64,000 nucleotides of DNA from Butyrivibrio sp. VCD2006 (GTDB lineage: Bacteria; Bacillota; Clostridia; Lachnospirales; Lachnospiraceae). Below the pieces are notes generated by a model that worked only from the letters and a program-made list of their open reading frames with translations, made no database searches and was not told the origin of the DNA. Below, piece by piece: positions 8,494 through 18,030 of the stretch. Location: positions 62,001 to 126,000 of the forward strand of contig NZ_AUIX01000016.1 in NCBI RefSeq assembly GCF_000423925.1. Reading direction: 5' to 3'. Made by a program: the position numbers and the translations under genes. How positions within the stretch are numbered: the stretch's first letter is position 1; every line of letters begins with the position of its first letter.

Positions 8494-10818
8494 ATGGAAA
8501 AATTAAAGCGTCTACATAAGACAATTCTTGTTGCACTAATGATTTCATACCTTTTCTTTGTTCTGAGCACCATTTCCGGTGTCTCAGTTTTAATGCGCAC
8601 TTTTTCTCCTCTTACGGCGTCTCTTGCAGCTTCTGTAATTTATATAAGCGCATCCATTTGCGAGCCATATAAAAAGCACATGACACTGCTCGGTCTCGGA
8701 GTCCTCTCCTGGACCATCGGTGATGTTATTTACAACTCATCGGTTTTGCTTGGCGAAGTTGATATTCTTGATAATATCAGTTCTGTTCTGTTTTTGTTGC
8801 CTAACTATTTCTTTGGTCTTGCGCTTGTACTTTATCTGTTCAGAAAGCTCAACAAAGACTCACTTAACAGAATAGCCTTCAGTTCCTTTGCCATTACAAT
8901 AATCGGTTTTGTACTTCTGAGAAAATTCCTCGATGTTCTTCTAAATGGTCATCAGCCTGATCCTATACAGTACGCACGTGCTCTTTTATATATATTCATT
9001 AATTTCTTTATTATGATGATCCTATTCTTCTTTATCACTATGGTAAAGGGGCTCACATTAAGAAAGGGCACATGCTTTATTCCTCTTGGAATTTTCTTCT
9101 ACATTCTTATTGACTTTGACTATACCTATAAAGAAGCCCTGGGCCGTGATCCGGAGAATGTGTACATGAATCTGTTGTACATGCTCTTTATCATTATGAT
9201 CGCCCATGGAACCTTTTCACAATCAGAGTATGGTCACACATTTGATGTCACTAACTATGAACGAACCAAAAGTAATTCTAAGTTCCTGAAAATTCTCGTG
9301 GCTGTACTTGTAGCTATAGACATTTTCTTTTACTTTATCCATTTCCTCTCGGAGAATGAATTTTTCTTCATTCTCATCGCGATCATGGGATATTGGATCA
9401 TGTCAGCCACCCACGATAACACGCTGATGGATCAAGCCCTCTTAAAACAGCAGAAAGAACAAAACCAGCTTCTTGAAAAGCAGGTTGAGGAAAAGACCAA
9501 GGATCTGCAGTTTGCATATGAGAATTTACAAAAGCTTTCATCCACGGATATTCTCACTGGCATTTATAACAGAAGATACAATGCCATGTACCTTCGCAAC
9601 CTGACAAATGAATATTCACATAGCGGTCAGAGCTATGCTGTATTTGCTATAGACCTAAATCACTTCAAGCCTATCAATGATGCCTACGGTCATGATATGG
9701 GTGACCGTGTTCTTGCGGAATTTGGACAGCGAATGCTTAGGCTTCCTAAAAATCTCATCCCATTCAGAACCGGCGGTGATGAATTCATGATCGTCATGGA
9801 GGACGTTATAAACAGGAAGGATGTACTTGAAGCTGCAGAAAAGCTTCAAAAGCTGTTTGATACACCCGTTGTTCTAGACACCTATAGCTTTAATCTGTCA
9901 GGCAGTATCGGCATTTCCTTATACCCTGAGGACTCCTCGGATTCCAGCCTCATCGTCTCTTATGCCGATGCAGCAATGTACTCTGTAAAAAAGAGCTCAA
10001 TCAGAGACGACTACAAGTTCTTTGACAAAGCTCTTGTAGAATCCGTTGAGCACCACAAGATACTTGAAAACATACTTAAAAAAGCAGATCCTGACCTTGA
10101 TTTCACCCTGAATTATCAGCCTATCGTAGAAATCGAAACCGGAAAGCTGATAGGTGCTGAGGTCTTCCCAAGGCTCAAGCGTAAAATCGACTTTGAATAC
10201 TCCACCGGTGAACTGATTCCTATCGCTGAAGAATGTGGTCTTATGGGTGAGCTTGGAAAATGGATTTCGACGGAATCAGTTAATCAGATAAAGAAATGGA
10301 ACGACGAAAGCGGCAGAGAGCTTAACTTATCAATAAATATGTCTGCTCTGCAGCTACTTGATTCAGCTTTCATAGGTCACTTAAAGAAAATTACCCAGGA
10401 TAAAGATTTTCCGTCAAGCAAACTGGGACTTGATATCAGCACCAATGTAATGCTAAGTGCTGAGGAAACCTCAAAGGAGGCCCTGCTGGATCTTGGTAGT
10501 TATGGCTTCCCGCTTTGTCTTAACGACTTTGGTGGCGGCGAACTGCGACTATCCAATTTCCTTGATTGCACCTTCACTATGATAAAGCTCTCTCCTTCAC
10601 TGGTGGACCGTGCCGGAAGGGATAAGAAGGCACTTCAGCTGATAAGTTCCATTCACGCCCTGGCCGACTCACTGCAGATAAAAACCTGCGCTGTTGGTAT
10701 CGAAAATGAAGACCAGGCCATAAAACTAAAGGAAATCGGAATAACCATAGCACAGGGCTACTTCTACGGAAAGCCCTGCTCAGCTTCAGAATTCAAAGAG
10801 AATTTTCTTAAAAACTAA
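8494..10818 (+). CDS. Membrane GGDEF protein with degenerate EAL domain
   Basis: A 774-residue c-di-GMP protein. Residues 1-310 hold eight or nine membrane helices; ~315-345 a coiled coil (LLKQQKEQNQLLEKQVEEK); ~350-505 a GGDEF domain with an intact FRTGGDEF (about 427-431) but no RxxD inhibitory site upstream; ~520-770 an EAL-like domain whose catalytic motifs are altered: EVF for EAL, LDIST for the LExTE strand, NDFGGG for DDFGTG, and AVGIEN for AEGVE. It is therefore probably a membrane-sensing diguanylate cyclase with a non-catalytic, possibly c-di-GMP-binding EAL part. Divergent promoter region with the GT39 gene. Confidence 0.92.
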   Translation: MEKLKRLHKTILVALMISYLFFVLSTISGVSVLMRTFSPLTASLAASVIYISASICEPYKKHMTLLGLGVLSWTIGDVIYNSSVLLGEVDILDNISSVLFLLPNYFFGLALVLYLFRKLNKDSLNRIAFSSFAITIIGFVLLRKFLDVLLNGHQPDPIQYARALLYIFINFFIMMILFFFITMVKGLTLRKGTCFIPLGIFFYILIDFDYTYKEALGRDPENVYMNLLYMLFIIMIAHGTFSQSEYGHTFDVTNYERTKSNSKFLKILVAVLVAIDIFFYFIHFLSENEFFFILIAIMGYWIMSATHDNTLMDQALLKQQKEQNQLLEKQVEEKTKDLQFAYENLQKLSSTDILTGIYNRRYNAMYLRNLTNEYSHSGQSYAVFAIDLNHFKPINDAYGHDMGDRVLAEFGQRMLRLPKNLIPFRTGGDEFMIVMEDVINRKDVLEAAEKLQKLFDTPVVLDTYSFNLSGSIGISLYPEDSSDSSLIVSYADAAMYSVKKSSIRDDYKFFDKALVESVEHHKILENILKKADPDLDFTLNYQPIVEIETGKLIGAEVFPRLKRKIDFEYSTGELIPIAEECGLMGELGKWISTESVNQIKKWNDESGRELNLSINMSALQLLDSAFIGHLKKITQDKDFPSSKLGLDISTNVMLSAEETSKEALLDLGSYGFPLCLNDFGGGELRLSNFLDCTFTMIKLSPSLVDRAGRDKKALQLISSIHALADSLQIKTCAVGIENEDQAIKLKEIGITIAQGYFYGKPCSASEFKENFLKN

Positions 10819-10862
10819 AGGGACCTTGCCGGAAAAATTATTATCATCGCGGCGGTCCCTTT
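10817..10862 (+). terminator. Terminator of the GGDEF-EAL gene
   Basis: AAAGGGACC (10817-10825) pairs with GGTCCCTTT (10854-10862), and inner GCCG/CGGC-like pairing extends it. The left arm starts in the stop codon. Confidence 0.75.
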
Positions 10863-11083
10863 AATCTATTAATCCTCAACTATCTGCATAAATTTAATAA
10901 AAATTACGCAATATTTCTTAAAAAAAGAATTAACAGTTCAATCTTCCCCATAATTCATGACCATTGTACGTCTTTTCTTCTTATCATTTTTATTGAATCT
11001 ATACTTTACAAATTCACCTATGTATTATTCATTTATAACCTTTTTCACACGATACTCTTTTTGTTGAAAGGAGGTACAGACCA

Positions 11084-11305
11084 ATGAACTACAATACGAT
11101 AAAGGATGTTTTATTCAAAAGCGGCACGCAGGGAGAAGCCCTGATTTATGCCATGCACTGCACCAACACCTATAAGTTTATTAAGGATGAGCTGGCCTAC
11201 TATGAACGCTCAAGGAATCTTCTAAGAGACGAGCTTTTAAATGTCTACAGATTTTTAGAAAACCTGGATATGTTTGAAGCATATCTGGACAACAAAGATA
11301 TATAA
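11084..11305 (+). CDS. Small orphan protein, 73 aa
   Basis: Not recognised. MNYNTIKDVLFKSGTQGEAL begins a mostly helical, soluble, mixed-charge protein with one Cys and no signal peptide; the second half (YYERSRNLLRDELLNVYRFL) looks like one long amphipathic helix. A perfect AAAGGAGG eight bases before the ATG and a 15-bp perfect terminator twelve bases after the stop indicate a genuine, well-translated monocistronic gene. The 265-nt stretch before it is AT-rich and holds only the preceding terminator. Confidence 0.75.
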   Translation: MNYNTIKDVLFKSGTQGEALIYAMHCTNTYKFIKDELAYYERSRNLLRDELLNVYRFLENLDMFEAYLDNKDI

Positions 11306-11316
11306 CCTTATATCTT

Positions 11317-11358
11317 AATGGGGCACCTGAACGAACAATTCAGGTGCCCCATTGTTTT
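11317..11358 (+). terminator. Strong terminator of the 73-aa orphan
   Basis: Perfect 15-bp stem AATGGGGCACCTGAA (11317-11331) with TTCAGGTGCCCCATT (11339-11353), 7-nt loop, then GTTTT. Confidence 0.93.
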
Positions 11359-11370
11359 AGGAAAAGCCTC

Positions 11371-11390
11371 GATAATGCATTTTCATTATC
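11371..11390. promoter_or_regulatory. Inverted repeat 5' of the XRE gene
   Basis: GATAATG (11371-11377) and CATTATC (11384-11390), spacer 6 bp, in an otherwise AT-rich 310-nt gap (11306-11616) that shows no gene. It could be an operator for the XRE protein 225 bp downstream; distance makes this weak. Confidence 0.3.
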
Positions 11391-11616
11391 AGCAAAAAAT
11401 AATAAATACAAATCAAAAATATAAGTATTGTACTCTATTAAATTTTGCTAATATTAATTGATTGCATTTTATTGATTCTATAGTATCTATATTTGCAAAA
11501 TGTATACCATCGTAAATTGAGATAATCCACGCAATCTTTAGTATTTAATTTATTGAAACATTGAACGAAAGTGCACAAAACCTCTGCAACAATTCATTTT
11601 TCAAAGGGAGACCTTC

Positions 11617-11952
11617 ATGGATATCACTACAGAAATCGGAAATCGCATTCGTTTTCACAGAAAAGAGAGAAAAATCAGTCAGGAAGAGCTTGCCCTTCAA
11701 AGTGAGCTCCACCCTTCATATATCGGACAGCTTGAACGTGGTGTCAAGACGCCTTCTATTGATACGATTTACAAGATCACCAAGAGTCTCGATATCACCA
11801 TGTCAGATTTTCTCAAAAACATTGAAACAGTAGATAATGCAGAGGATTCCTATGCGATGAAAACATATCTTCTCATCGAGCAGGAACCCATGCATGATCA
11901 AAAGAATATCTACGAGATTATTAAAAATATCCTGAAGCTTAAAGGCAAATGA
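11617..11952 (+). CDS. XRE-family DNA-binding regulator
   Basis: A 111-residue protein with a Cro/C1 helix-turn-helix at residues ~7-62 (RIRFHRKERKISQEELALQS, then HPSYIGQLERGVKTPSIDTI), followed by a short helical tail without a recognisable effector domain. AAAGGGAG precedes the ATG. It converges on the esterase gene with no base between the two stop codons. Its target is not evident; the simplest option is autoregulation. Confidence 0.88.
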   Translation: MDITTEIGNRIRFHRKERKISQEELALQSELHPSYIGQLERGVKTPSIDTIYKITKSLDITMSDFLKNIETVDNAEDSYAMKTYLLIEQEPMHDQKNIYEIIKNILKLKGK

Positions 11953-13782
11953 TCACTCCTCCTTATTCTGATATTCGTCTATAAGCTTATTCAATTCATG
12001 ATAAGGATTGTCTATAAGTCTGACCTCATCATTAAACTCTAACAACTTATCTTCTTCGTAATTCCACTGTGGCCATTTTGGAAGCTCTACATCAGAATCT
12101 TCGCTTCCCTTATTGGGATCTCCGGTCTTGGCAAAATTGGTCCAATATGTCAGCATGATCTCTGAGAGCGCATAATCGCTGTCATCATACATTCCCGGAT
12201 GATATGAAAGATTTCCGTACGCATAGGGCATTTCGCCCGCATGGTTATTACTAAGGTACGGATTGGTCTTTGTGAAAAAGTATTGATACACAGGCTTTCC
12301 CTGCTCTTCCATGTATTTACTCCACACATTGTGGCTATAGGAAAACCATGCATCGCTATAAACAAAGTTAAGGCTGCCCTTCGCATCCCCCTTAGGATCG
12401 ATTATGAAATAGCTATCTCTTTCCACGGCTCCGGGAGGAATAAGCTCTGCTGCCTTTTTCGCGTTATCTCCAAGGACCTCCTGAAGAATCTCCTCATAGT
12501 TATCGGAAGTAGCCTTTGTGCTAAGTAAAAATGCATCAGCCTCCTTGAGGTTTGATCCGTTAAGTAGTGCCTGCTCGTGGTTTTCTCCCTTTTCATATGT
12601 AAGATATGGCTGTTCAATTATTGCATATCCATCCACACACATGCTGCTGTTTTGAGTTGCGGTCTTTACAAGCTTGTCCGCACTTATCTTCCTAAGCTCG
12701 CTTACATTTTTAACATTGAATTCCTTTAGTATCTCTTCACCGGTAGCAAGTGCCTCATCCATATCCCTGAAGGTGTGATATGGCTTTTTCATTCCTATTC
12801 CGCTGCTCTCCGCAATAGCTCTGACAAAAAGTCCCTTGGTAAGAGGCGATACACAGAGTGCATTAACAGACGATGATCCCGCAGACTCACCGGCTATTGT
12901 GATATTATCAGGATTCCCTCCGAAGGCTCCGATGTTTTCATGAACCCATTTTAGTGCCATTATCTGGTCAAGAAGTCCATAGTTACCTGTCGTTCCGTTT
13001 GTGCATTCGTCAGCAAGCTCTTTATTTGCCATATATCCGAAAATTCCAAGACGATATGCGAAGTTAACAAAGATAACTCCTTTTTTCGCAAAGCTCTCGC
13101 CTCGATATTCAGTGTAGTATGACTGCCCTGTAGTAAGTGAACCTCCATGAATAAAGAACACAACCGGAAGCGGCTCTCCATCGTAATCAGCCGGTCTGTA
13201 TACATTCAGATACAAGCTGTCTTCACTCATCTCCTCTTTATATTGATCAGTAAGTGAAAAGCGATAATCATGGGTACCAAGAATCTGAGAAAGAGATGAG
13301 TACAATACAGATGATGACGGTTGCATCGACATCGGTCCGTATGTATCGCAGGCCCTTGTACCTGCCCAGCTATCGGGCTCTAGCGGTTCTTCCCATCTAA
13401 GATCGCCGACAGGTGCCTTGGCATAGGGGATTCCTGCAAAAATCTCAACCTCTTTACCCTCATCATATACACCGGTAATATCACCCTGTGCCACATGTAT
13501 TTTCTTTGTGACTATAGGATTTTTATATGTCACTGCCGGAACCCTCTTAACAGGCGGTGCTGTGAACTCATAATTAATTGCAAACAAAGCAAGCAGAATC
13601 AGTAAAAAGCCTGCTGCCATTTTAATATTCCACAGATCCTTTTTCTTTAAATAATGTCTTACAAACAGCAAAACTATCGCTAATGCAATTCCTATTCCCC
13701 ACCCTAAAAAAGTGTTCTTTGAGAGTTCGAGAATAAATATATAAACAGCTGTCAGTAATACAATCAAAACACCGTACAACAT
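11953..13782 (-). CDS. Membrane-anchored type B carboxylesterase
   Basis: A 609-residue alpha/beta-hydrolase. Three N-terminal membrane helices (~2-20, 26-42, 53-69) precede the enzyme, which is unusual because this family is normally soluble or secreted. Catalytic features: oxyanion-hole PVVFFIHGGSLTTGQ, nucleophile elbow ITIAGESAGSSSVNAL (Ser near 297), and the His segment NNHAGEMPYAYGNL. The body is full length for the family. Substrate unknown; short acyl or feruloyl esters of plant material would suit a gut or rumen organism (inference). Its stop abuts the XRE gene stop exactly. Confidence 0.9.
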   Translation of the reverse strand: MLYGVLIVLLTAVYIFILELSKNTFLGWGIGIALAIVLLFVRHYLKKKDLWNIKMAAGFLLILLALFAINYEFTAPPVKRVPAVTYKNPIVTKKIHVAQGDITGVYDEGKEVEIFAGIPYAKAPVGDLRWEEPLEPDSWAGTRACDTYGPMSMQPSSSVLYSSLSQILGTHDYRFSLTDQYKEEMSEDSLYLNVYRPADYDGEPLPVVFFIHGGSLTTGQSYYTEYRGESFAKKGVIFVNFAYRLGIFGYMANKELADECTNGTTGNYGLLDQIMALKWVHENIGAFGGNPDNITIAGESAGSSSVNALCVSPLTKGLFVRAIAESSGIGMKKPYHTFRDMDEALATGEEILKEFNVKNVSELRKISADKLVKTATQNSSMCVDGYAIIEQPYLTYEKGENHEQALLNGSNLKEADAFLLSTKATSDNYEEILQEVLGDNAKKAAELIPPGAVERDSYFIIDPKGDAKGSLNFVYSDAWFSYSHNVWSKYMEEQGKPVYQYFFTKTNPYLSNNHAGEMPYAYGNLSYHPGMYDDSDYALSEIMLTYWTNFAKTGDPNKGSEDSDVELPKWPQWNYEEDKLLEFNDEVRLIDNPYHELNKLIDEYQNKEE

Positions 13783-13976
13783 TTTCTTAACCTTTCTTCG
13801 TAAAAATCATTACTTGTATTTTATTTAATTAAATTGTGTTTAATGTATTTTTATAATGTAATCATTTTTCATAGTTTTGTCAATTACGATATAATATGAA
13901 TAGTGTCGTAAATGTTACTACAATGCAGTACGTTTACAGGCTATCTATATTATTATAAAACGAATGGTGAATTATT

Positions 13977-14624
13977 ATGAATAGAAACGTTGATATAGAC
14001 CAAATTTCTGATGGAAAAAGATATGACGCAAACGACATGGCAAAGCTGGGAGTCGATGACTGTAGCGGCTGCCACGCCTGCTGCACCGGTATGGGTGACT
14101 CCATCACCTTAGATCCCTACGATGTTTACAGATTAGAAAAAGGACTTGGGAAAACCTTCGAGGAGCTTCTTACTGAAAATCTCGAGCTGAGAGTTGCAGA
14201 TGGTGTTATCCTGCCCTGTCTTAAAATGGGAGCCGGTGACGCCTGCACTTTTCTTAATGATGAAGGTAGATGCAGCATTCATCCTCACAGACCTGGCATC
14301 TGCAGACTTTTCCCTCTCGGAAGAATCTATGAAAATGATACTCACAAATATTTTCTTCAGATACATGAATGCCACAAGGAGCGCCAGACAAAGATCAAGA
14401 TAAAGAAGTGGATTGACACTCCTGACTTTGCAAGATACGAATCCTATATAGATAAATGGCATTATTCACTAAAGAACATTACTGACTGTGCCAAGGAAAT
14501 GCCACAGGAACAGTTAAAGCAGGTTAATATGATGCTGCTTCAGAGATTTTATATAGCTGATTACGATACCACTCAGGATTTCTACACACAATTTGAGGAA
14601 AGGATGGCTGTATGGACCGCATAA
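13977..14624 (+). CDS. YkgJ-type cysteine-cluster protein
   Basis: A 215-residue soluble protein of the CxxCxxCC family. The clusters are CSGCHACCTGMGDSITLD (residues ~25-42), then CTFLNDEGRCSIHPHRPGIC with RLFPLG. Such proteins bind zinc or an Fe-S cluster; their role is not established. It overlaps the polymerase gene by 13 nt, suggesting translational coupling, possibly with a DNA-damage response role (inference). Ribosome site is weak (ATGGTGAATTATT). Confidence 0.85.
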   Translation: MNRNVDIDQISDGKRYDANDMAKLGVDDCSGCHACCTGMGDSITLDPYDVYRLEKGLGKTFEELLTENLELRVADGVILPCLKMGAGDACTFLNDEGRCSIHPHRPGICRLFPLGRIYENDTHKYFLQIHECHKERQTKIKIKKWIDTPDFARYESYIDKWHYSLKNITDCAKEMPQEQLKQVNMMLLQRFYIADYDTTQDFYTQFEERMAVWTA

Positions 14625-15868
14625 TTTTTCATGTGGATGTCAACTCTGCCTTCCTGTCCTGGACAGCGGTTAAAAGACTTAAAGAAGATCCGAACGCTGT
14701 TGATCTTCGAACGATTCCCTCCGTTGTCGGCGGTGATGTAAAAACAAGACACGGCATAGTGACAGCCAAATCGATTCCCGCAAAAAAATATGGCATTCAG
14801 ACAGCTGAGCCCATAAACAGTGCGCTTCAAAAGTGTCCAAAGCTTGTGGTGGTACCATCAGATTTTCAGACATACAGAGAATATTCGAATGCTTTTATAG
14901 CTATACTGCGCTCCTATTCTGAGCTTTTGGAGCAGGTATCTATTGATGAAGCCTACCTTGATGTCACAACTTTGAAGTACGTATATCCCGCCGAGGACTT
15001 CCCTCTTAACGTCGCAAAAATGATTCGCGATGAGATCAGGGAAAACCTTGGATTTACTGTTAACGTCGGAGTTTCAAGCAATAAACTCCTTGCAAAAATG
15101 GCCAGCGATTTTACAAAGCCCGACAAGACTCATACTCTTTTCCCCTCAGAGGTCCAAGAAAAAATGTGGCCTCTTGATATTGGGGATCTCTATGGTTGCG
15201 GCAAGAAAACCGCGGCAAGACTCCGTTCCATAGGTATCAGAACCATTGGTGATGCCGCTAACTATTCCGAAGAGCTTCTCATATCGCAGCTTGGAGAAAA
15301 ATCCGGAGAGTACATACACAGGAGTGCGCGGGGAATCGGGTCCGATGTTGTTCATCCTGAGCGCGATGATCCCAAGAGCTATTCTAATGAGACAACCACA
15401 AAGAACGATATAACCTCCGCCAATTTTGATACAGATATGCCGCCCATAGTCAGGAGACTTTCCGACAAAGTCTCAGGTCGCCTTAAAAAGGACAATGTCT
15501 TTGGCGGAACTATAAGTGTTCAGGTAAAAACCGAAGAATTCAAACGTTTTTCAAGACAGCTAAAGCTCCCGGTATCAACAAACGATGCCGATGTGATCTA
15601 TGATAATGCCATGAAGCTATTGGGCGAGCTCCTCACCGGAGATGATGGGCTCTTTGAAGACAATATCGGAATAAGACTTGTTGGAGTCGGCGTAGACCAT
15701 CTCGATAACGGCGAGTTCAGACAGGGCAATCTCTTTGACTGGATGACCACTGGAAAGGAAGAACTTCGCGCCGAAAAAGAAAAGCAGGAAAAGGAAGATA
15801 AACTCTCGCAAATGGAAAAATCCATCCGCGACAAATTCGGGGATGGACTTATCCATAAAGGATTATAA
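14612..15868 (+). CDS. dinB: Y-family DNA polymerase (DinB-like)
   Basis: A 418-residue translesion polymerase. Palm metal ligands are visible: Asp in IIFHVDVNSAFLSW and the acidic pair in QVSIDEAYLDVT (about residues 109-116). Phe in NSAF aligns with the steric gate. GVSSNKLLAKMASDFTKPD and the thumb helix-hairpin-helix (LYGCGKKTAARLRSIGIRTI) are present, followed by a little-finger domain. The usual second Asp of the DMD motif is Asn, common in this clostridial subgroup as I recall. A C-terminal Lys/Glu helix replaces a canonical clamp-binding motif. Coupled to the upstream cysteine-cluster gene; convergent with ylmH six bases away. Confidence 0.93.
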   Translation: MDRIIFHVDVNSAFLSWTAVKRLKEDPNAVDLRTIPSVVGGDVKTRHGIVTAKSIPAKKYGIQTAEPINSALQKCPKLVVVPSDFQTYREYSNAFIAILRSYSELLEQVSIDEAYLDVTTLKYVYPAEDFPLNVAKMIRDEIRENLGFTVNVGVSSNKLLAKMASDFTKPDKTHTLFPSEVQEKMWPLDIGDLYGCGKKTAARLRSIGIRTIGDAANYSEELLISQLGEKSGEYIHRSARGIGSDVVHPERDDPKSYSNETTTKNDITSANFDTDMPPIVRRLSDKVSGRLKKDNVFGGTISVQVKTEEFKRFSRQLKLPVSTNDADVIYDNAMKLLGELLTGDDGLFEDNIGIRLVGVGVDHLDNGEFRQGNLFDWMTTGKEELRAEKEKQEKEDKLSQMEKSIRDKFGDGLIHKGL

Positions 15869-15874
15869 AATCAG

Positions 15875-16684
15875 CTATACAAACAGCTTAACCTTAACAT
15901 AGCACCTGCCTTTTCTTGTGGTACCGCTCTGGCCTAGATATATGAACTTGCCATGGCCTCTTACGGATACTCTGGCTCCGGGCTTTAGGTCATAGCCACC
16001 GCTATAAGCTGTGCGCCCATCTATGAAAACTGATTCGCTCTCTATGAGCTTCTGAGCCTCTGAGCGTGACAGATGATACACGAAAGCGATGATGGCATCT
16101 GTTCTCTCCGATGCCACGCTGCCATCAATCTCCTTAAAAGCAGGACTGATGTCACATTCAGATGGATTGACGAATGTGCACTTAACTGATGTGTGTCTGA
16201 TTCGGATAAGCTCCTTACAGATAAGCTCTCCTATCTCAGGAGTAGCAAAGATATATGCTTCCTTTTCTCCTGTCAGAATATCTCCTATCTGATCTCTCTC
16301 AATTCCGAGATTCATTAGTGCACCGAGGTAATCTCTGTGATTAAGGTCATCAGAGAACTTGTTATTAACAGGGGTAACATGAATACATTTTAAAACTGAA
16401 GGCTCTGCATTTTCAGCAGCAAGAAAGCTCTCTTCATCAAGGTAATCAGGAAGGAAGCAGACCATTGCTCTCTCTGCATCCTCGAAACCGCCGTAAATAA
16501 CATACCTTGATCCGCAGTATTCGTGCACATTTGAGGGTATTCCTTCGGAGGCAAATATCTGAAAAACACACGAGAGCTCTGAAATCGACAGAAAATCCGT
16601 GTGTGTTAAAAAGCTATTCTGATATGCTTTGCCCGCAAGGTCCCTAAGACGGCCTGCCAGGTAATCTCTTGATTTTTCTTCCAT
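15875..16684 (-). CDS. ylmH: YlmH-like RNA-binding S4 protein
   Basis: A 269-residue protein. The N-terminal two-thirds match the YlmH region (HTDFLSISELSCVFQI; GLGAL-like RDYLGALMNLGIERDQIGDI), and the C-terminus is an S4 domain (SRSEAQKLIESESVFIDGR, then GARVSVRGHGKFIYLG). YlmH works in ribosome quality control and lies in division clusters elsewhere; here it stands alone. Its stop lies six bases from the dinB stop, with no terminator between. Confidence 0.87.
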   Translation of the reverse strand: MEEKSRDYLAGRLRDLAGKAYQNSFLTHTDFLSISELSCVFQIFASEGIPSNVHEYCGSRYVIYGGFEDAERAMVCFLPDYLDEESFLAAENAEPSVLKCIHVTPVNNKFSDDLNHRDYLGALMNLGIERDQIGDILTGEKEAYIFATPEIGELICKELIRIRHTSVKCTFVNPSECDISPAFKEIDGSVASERTDAIIAFVYHLSRSEAQKLIESESVFIDGRTAYSGGYDLKPGARVSVRGHGKFIYLGQSGTTRKGRCYVKVKLFV

Positions 16685-16883
16685 ATATTCTTTTCAAACC
16701 TTCTATATCTTATATATCTTATATCTTCTAAATCTTACATGCCATTATAGTCAGAAAACAACAAATCTCATCTTACTACCTGATACTGTTGTATATTATC
16801 AGCGTCGTTTCCACAATTATGGTTATGTTCTTTAATATTATTGCTCCCAGTAGAAAAATCTGCCACAAGTTCGACTACAATCT

Positions 16884-17906
16884 TCACTTTTGTTGCTTAT
16901 TCTTCTTTATGGCTGCTACTCTGGACCTAGTGGGGAACTGTGCAAGCAAAATTGCGGCAAACACAAGACCACATCCAAGAAGCTTCCTTCCGGACATCAT
17001 CTGCTTTAGGATAAGCCAGCCGAAAATCGTGGAGAATACCGACTCCATACTCATTATAAGAGATGCTACCGCAGGGTTTAAGTTTCTCTGCCCCACAACC
17101 TGCAGGGTGTAACCTACGGCGCTTGAAAAAATTCCTGTATAAAGAATAGGTATCCATGCCTTGAATGAAGACAGTGCAGCGAACCAGCCGACAGGATCCG
17201 GTATCAGTTCAAAAAAGATTCCACAAATAAGAGAAATGATTCCGGTAGTAAAAAACTGAGCGCATGACAATACAACAGGGTTCATCTTAGGCGCATAATG
17301 GTCCACTCCAAGTATCTGGATTGAGAACAGAAAAGCGCATCCAAGAAGCATGATATCAGCAAATGACAGGACTTTGATTCCTGATGATACGAGTTCACCA
17401 AAGCTGTCAAAACACAGAAAGTAAAGTCCTGTAATCGCAATGGCAACTGCCAGTGCTACAAGCTTCGAGCACTTTTTCCCAAGGAATAGTCCCAGTACAG
17501 GAACAAGAATAATATAAAATGCCGTGATAAAACCGGCTTCACCTGCGCTTGCTCCTGCTGCTATTCCGGCCTGCTGACAGGTTGATGCAAAGAAAAGGGC
17601 AAGTCCGCATAGTATTCCGCCCTTAATCTGGCCCATCTTAAATCCAGAATTCTTTGTAGCTCCGATCACGTTCTCTGAGCTCATGGAGTCTTCGTCAGAG
17701 AGCCTGCTCTTCCTTGGTAAAAGGGGCAGCATACACAATCCACCTATAAGAAAGCGAATCCCATTAAACGAGAAGGTTCCGACACTCTCGCCTGCTACAG
17801 ACTGCGCAACAAAAGCCGCTCCCCAAACCACTGAAGCCAGAAGGAGAAGGAAAGCGCTTATTATTTTCGATTTGAAGTTATTATTAGTTTTATTAAGTGA
17901 CTGCAA
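16884..17906 (-). CDS. EamA-family (DMT) transporter
   Basis: About 340 residues with ten membrane helices in two EamA repeats. Repeat 1 starts LLASVVWGAAFVAQSVAG and repeat 2 ends YTLQVVGQRNLNPAVASLIM with SVFSTIFGWLIL, the DMT signature. Substrate unknown (metabolite export is usual). I chose the TTG at 17906, seven bases after a perfect AGGAGG; the upstream in-frame GTG at 17951 lies inside a terminator hairpin and has no ribosome site. Confidence 0.85.
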   Translation of the reverse strand: MQSLNKTNNNFKSKIISAFLLLLASVVWGAAFVAQSVAGESVGTFSFNGIRFLIGGLCMLPLLPRKSRLSDEDSMSSENVIGATKNSGFKMGQIKGGILCGLALFFASTCQQAGIAAGASAGEAGFITAFYIILVPVLGLFLGKKCSKLVALAVAIAITGLYFLCFDSFGELVSSGIKVLSFADIMLLGCAFLFSIQILGVDHYAPKMNPVVLSCAQFFTTGIISLICGIFFELIPDPVGWFAALSSFKAWIPILYTGIFSSAVGYTLQVVGQRNLNPAVASLIMSMESVFSTIFGWLILKQMMSGRKLLGCGLVFAAILLAQFPTRSRVAAIKKNKQQK

Positions 17907-17931
17907 TTTATCCTCCTGATATATAACAAGA

Positions 17932-17958
17932 AAGACGCATGTAATATCCACGCGTCTT
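17932..17958 (-). terminator. Hairpin between NSS and EamA genes
   Basis: AAGACGC (17932-17938) with GCGTCTT (17952-17958), loop of 13 nt, followed by TTCTTGTT on the minus strand. Probably a partial terminator of the transporter at 18031. Confidence 0.5.
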
Positions 17959-18030
17959 ACCTCATGTTTACATTTTCAAATATTCATTTTACATACCTTT
18001 ATGTGGTATTTCAATCTGTTCCTTAGTTTA

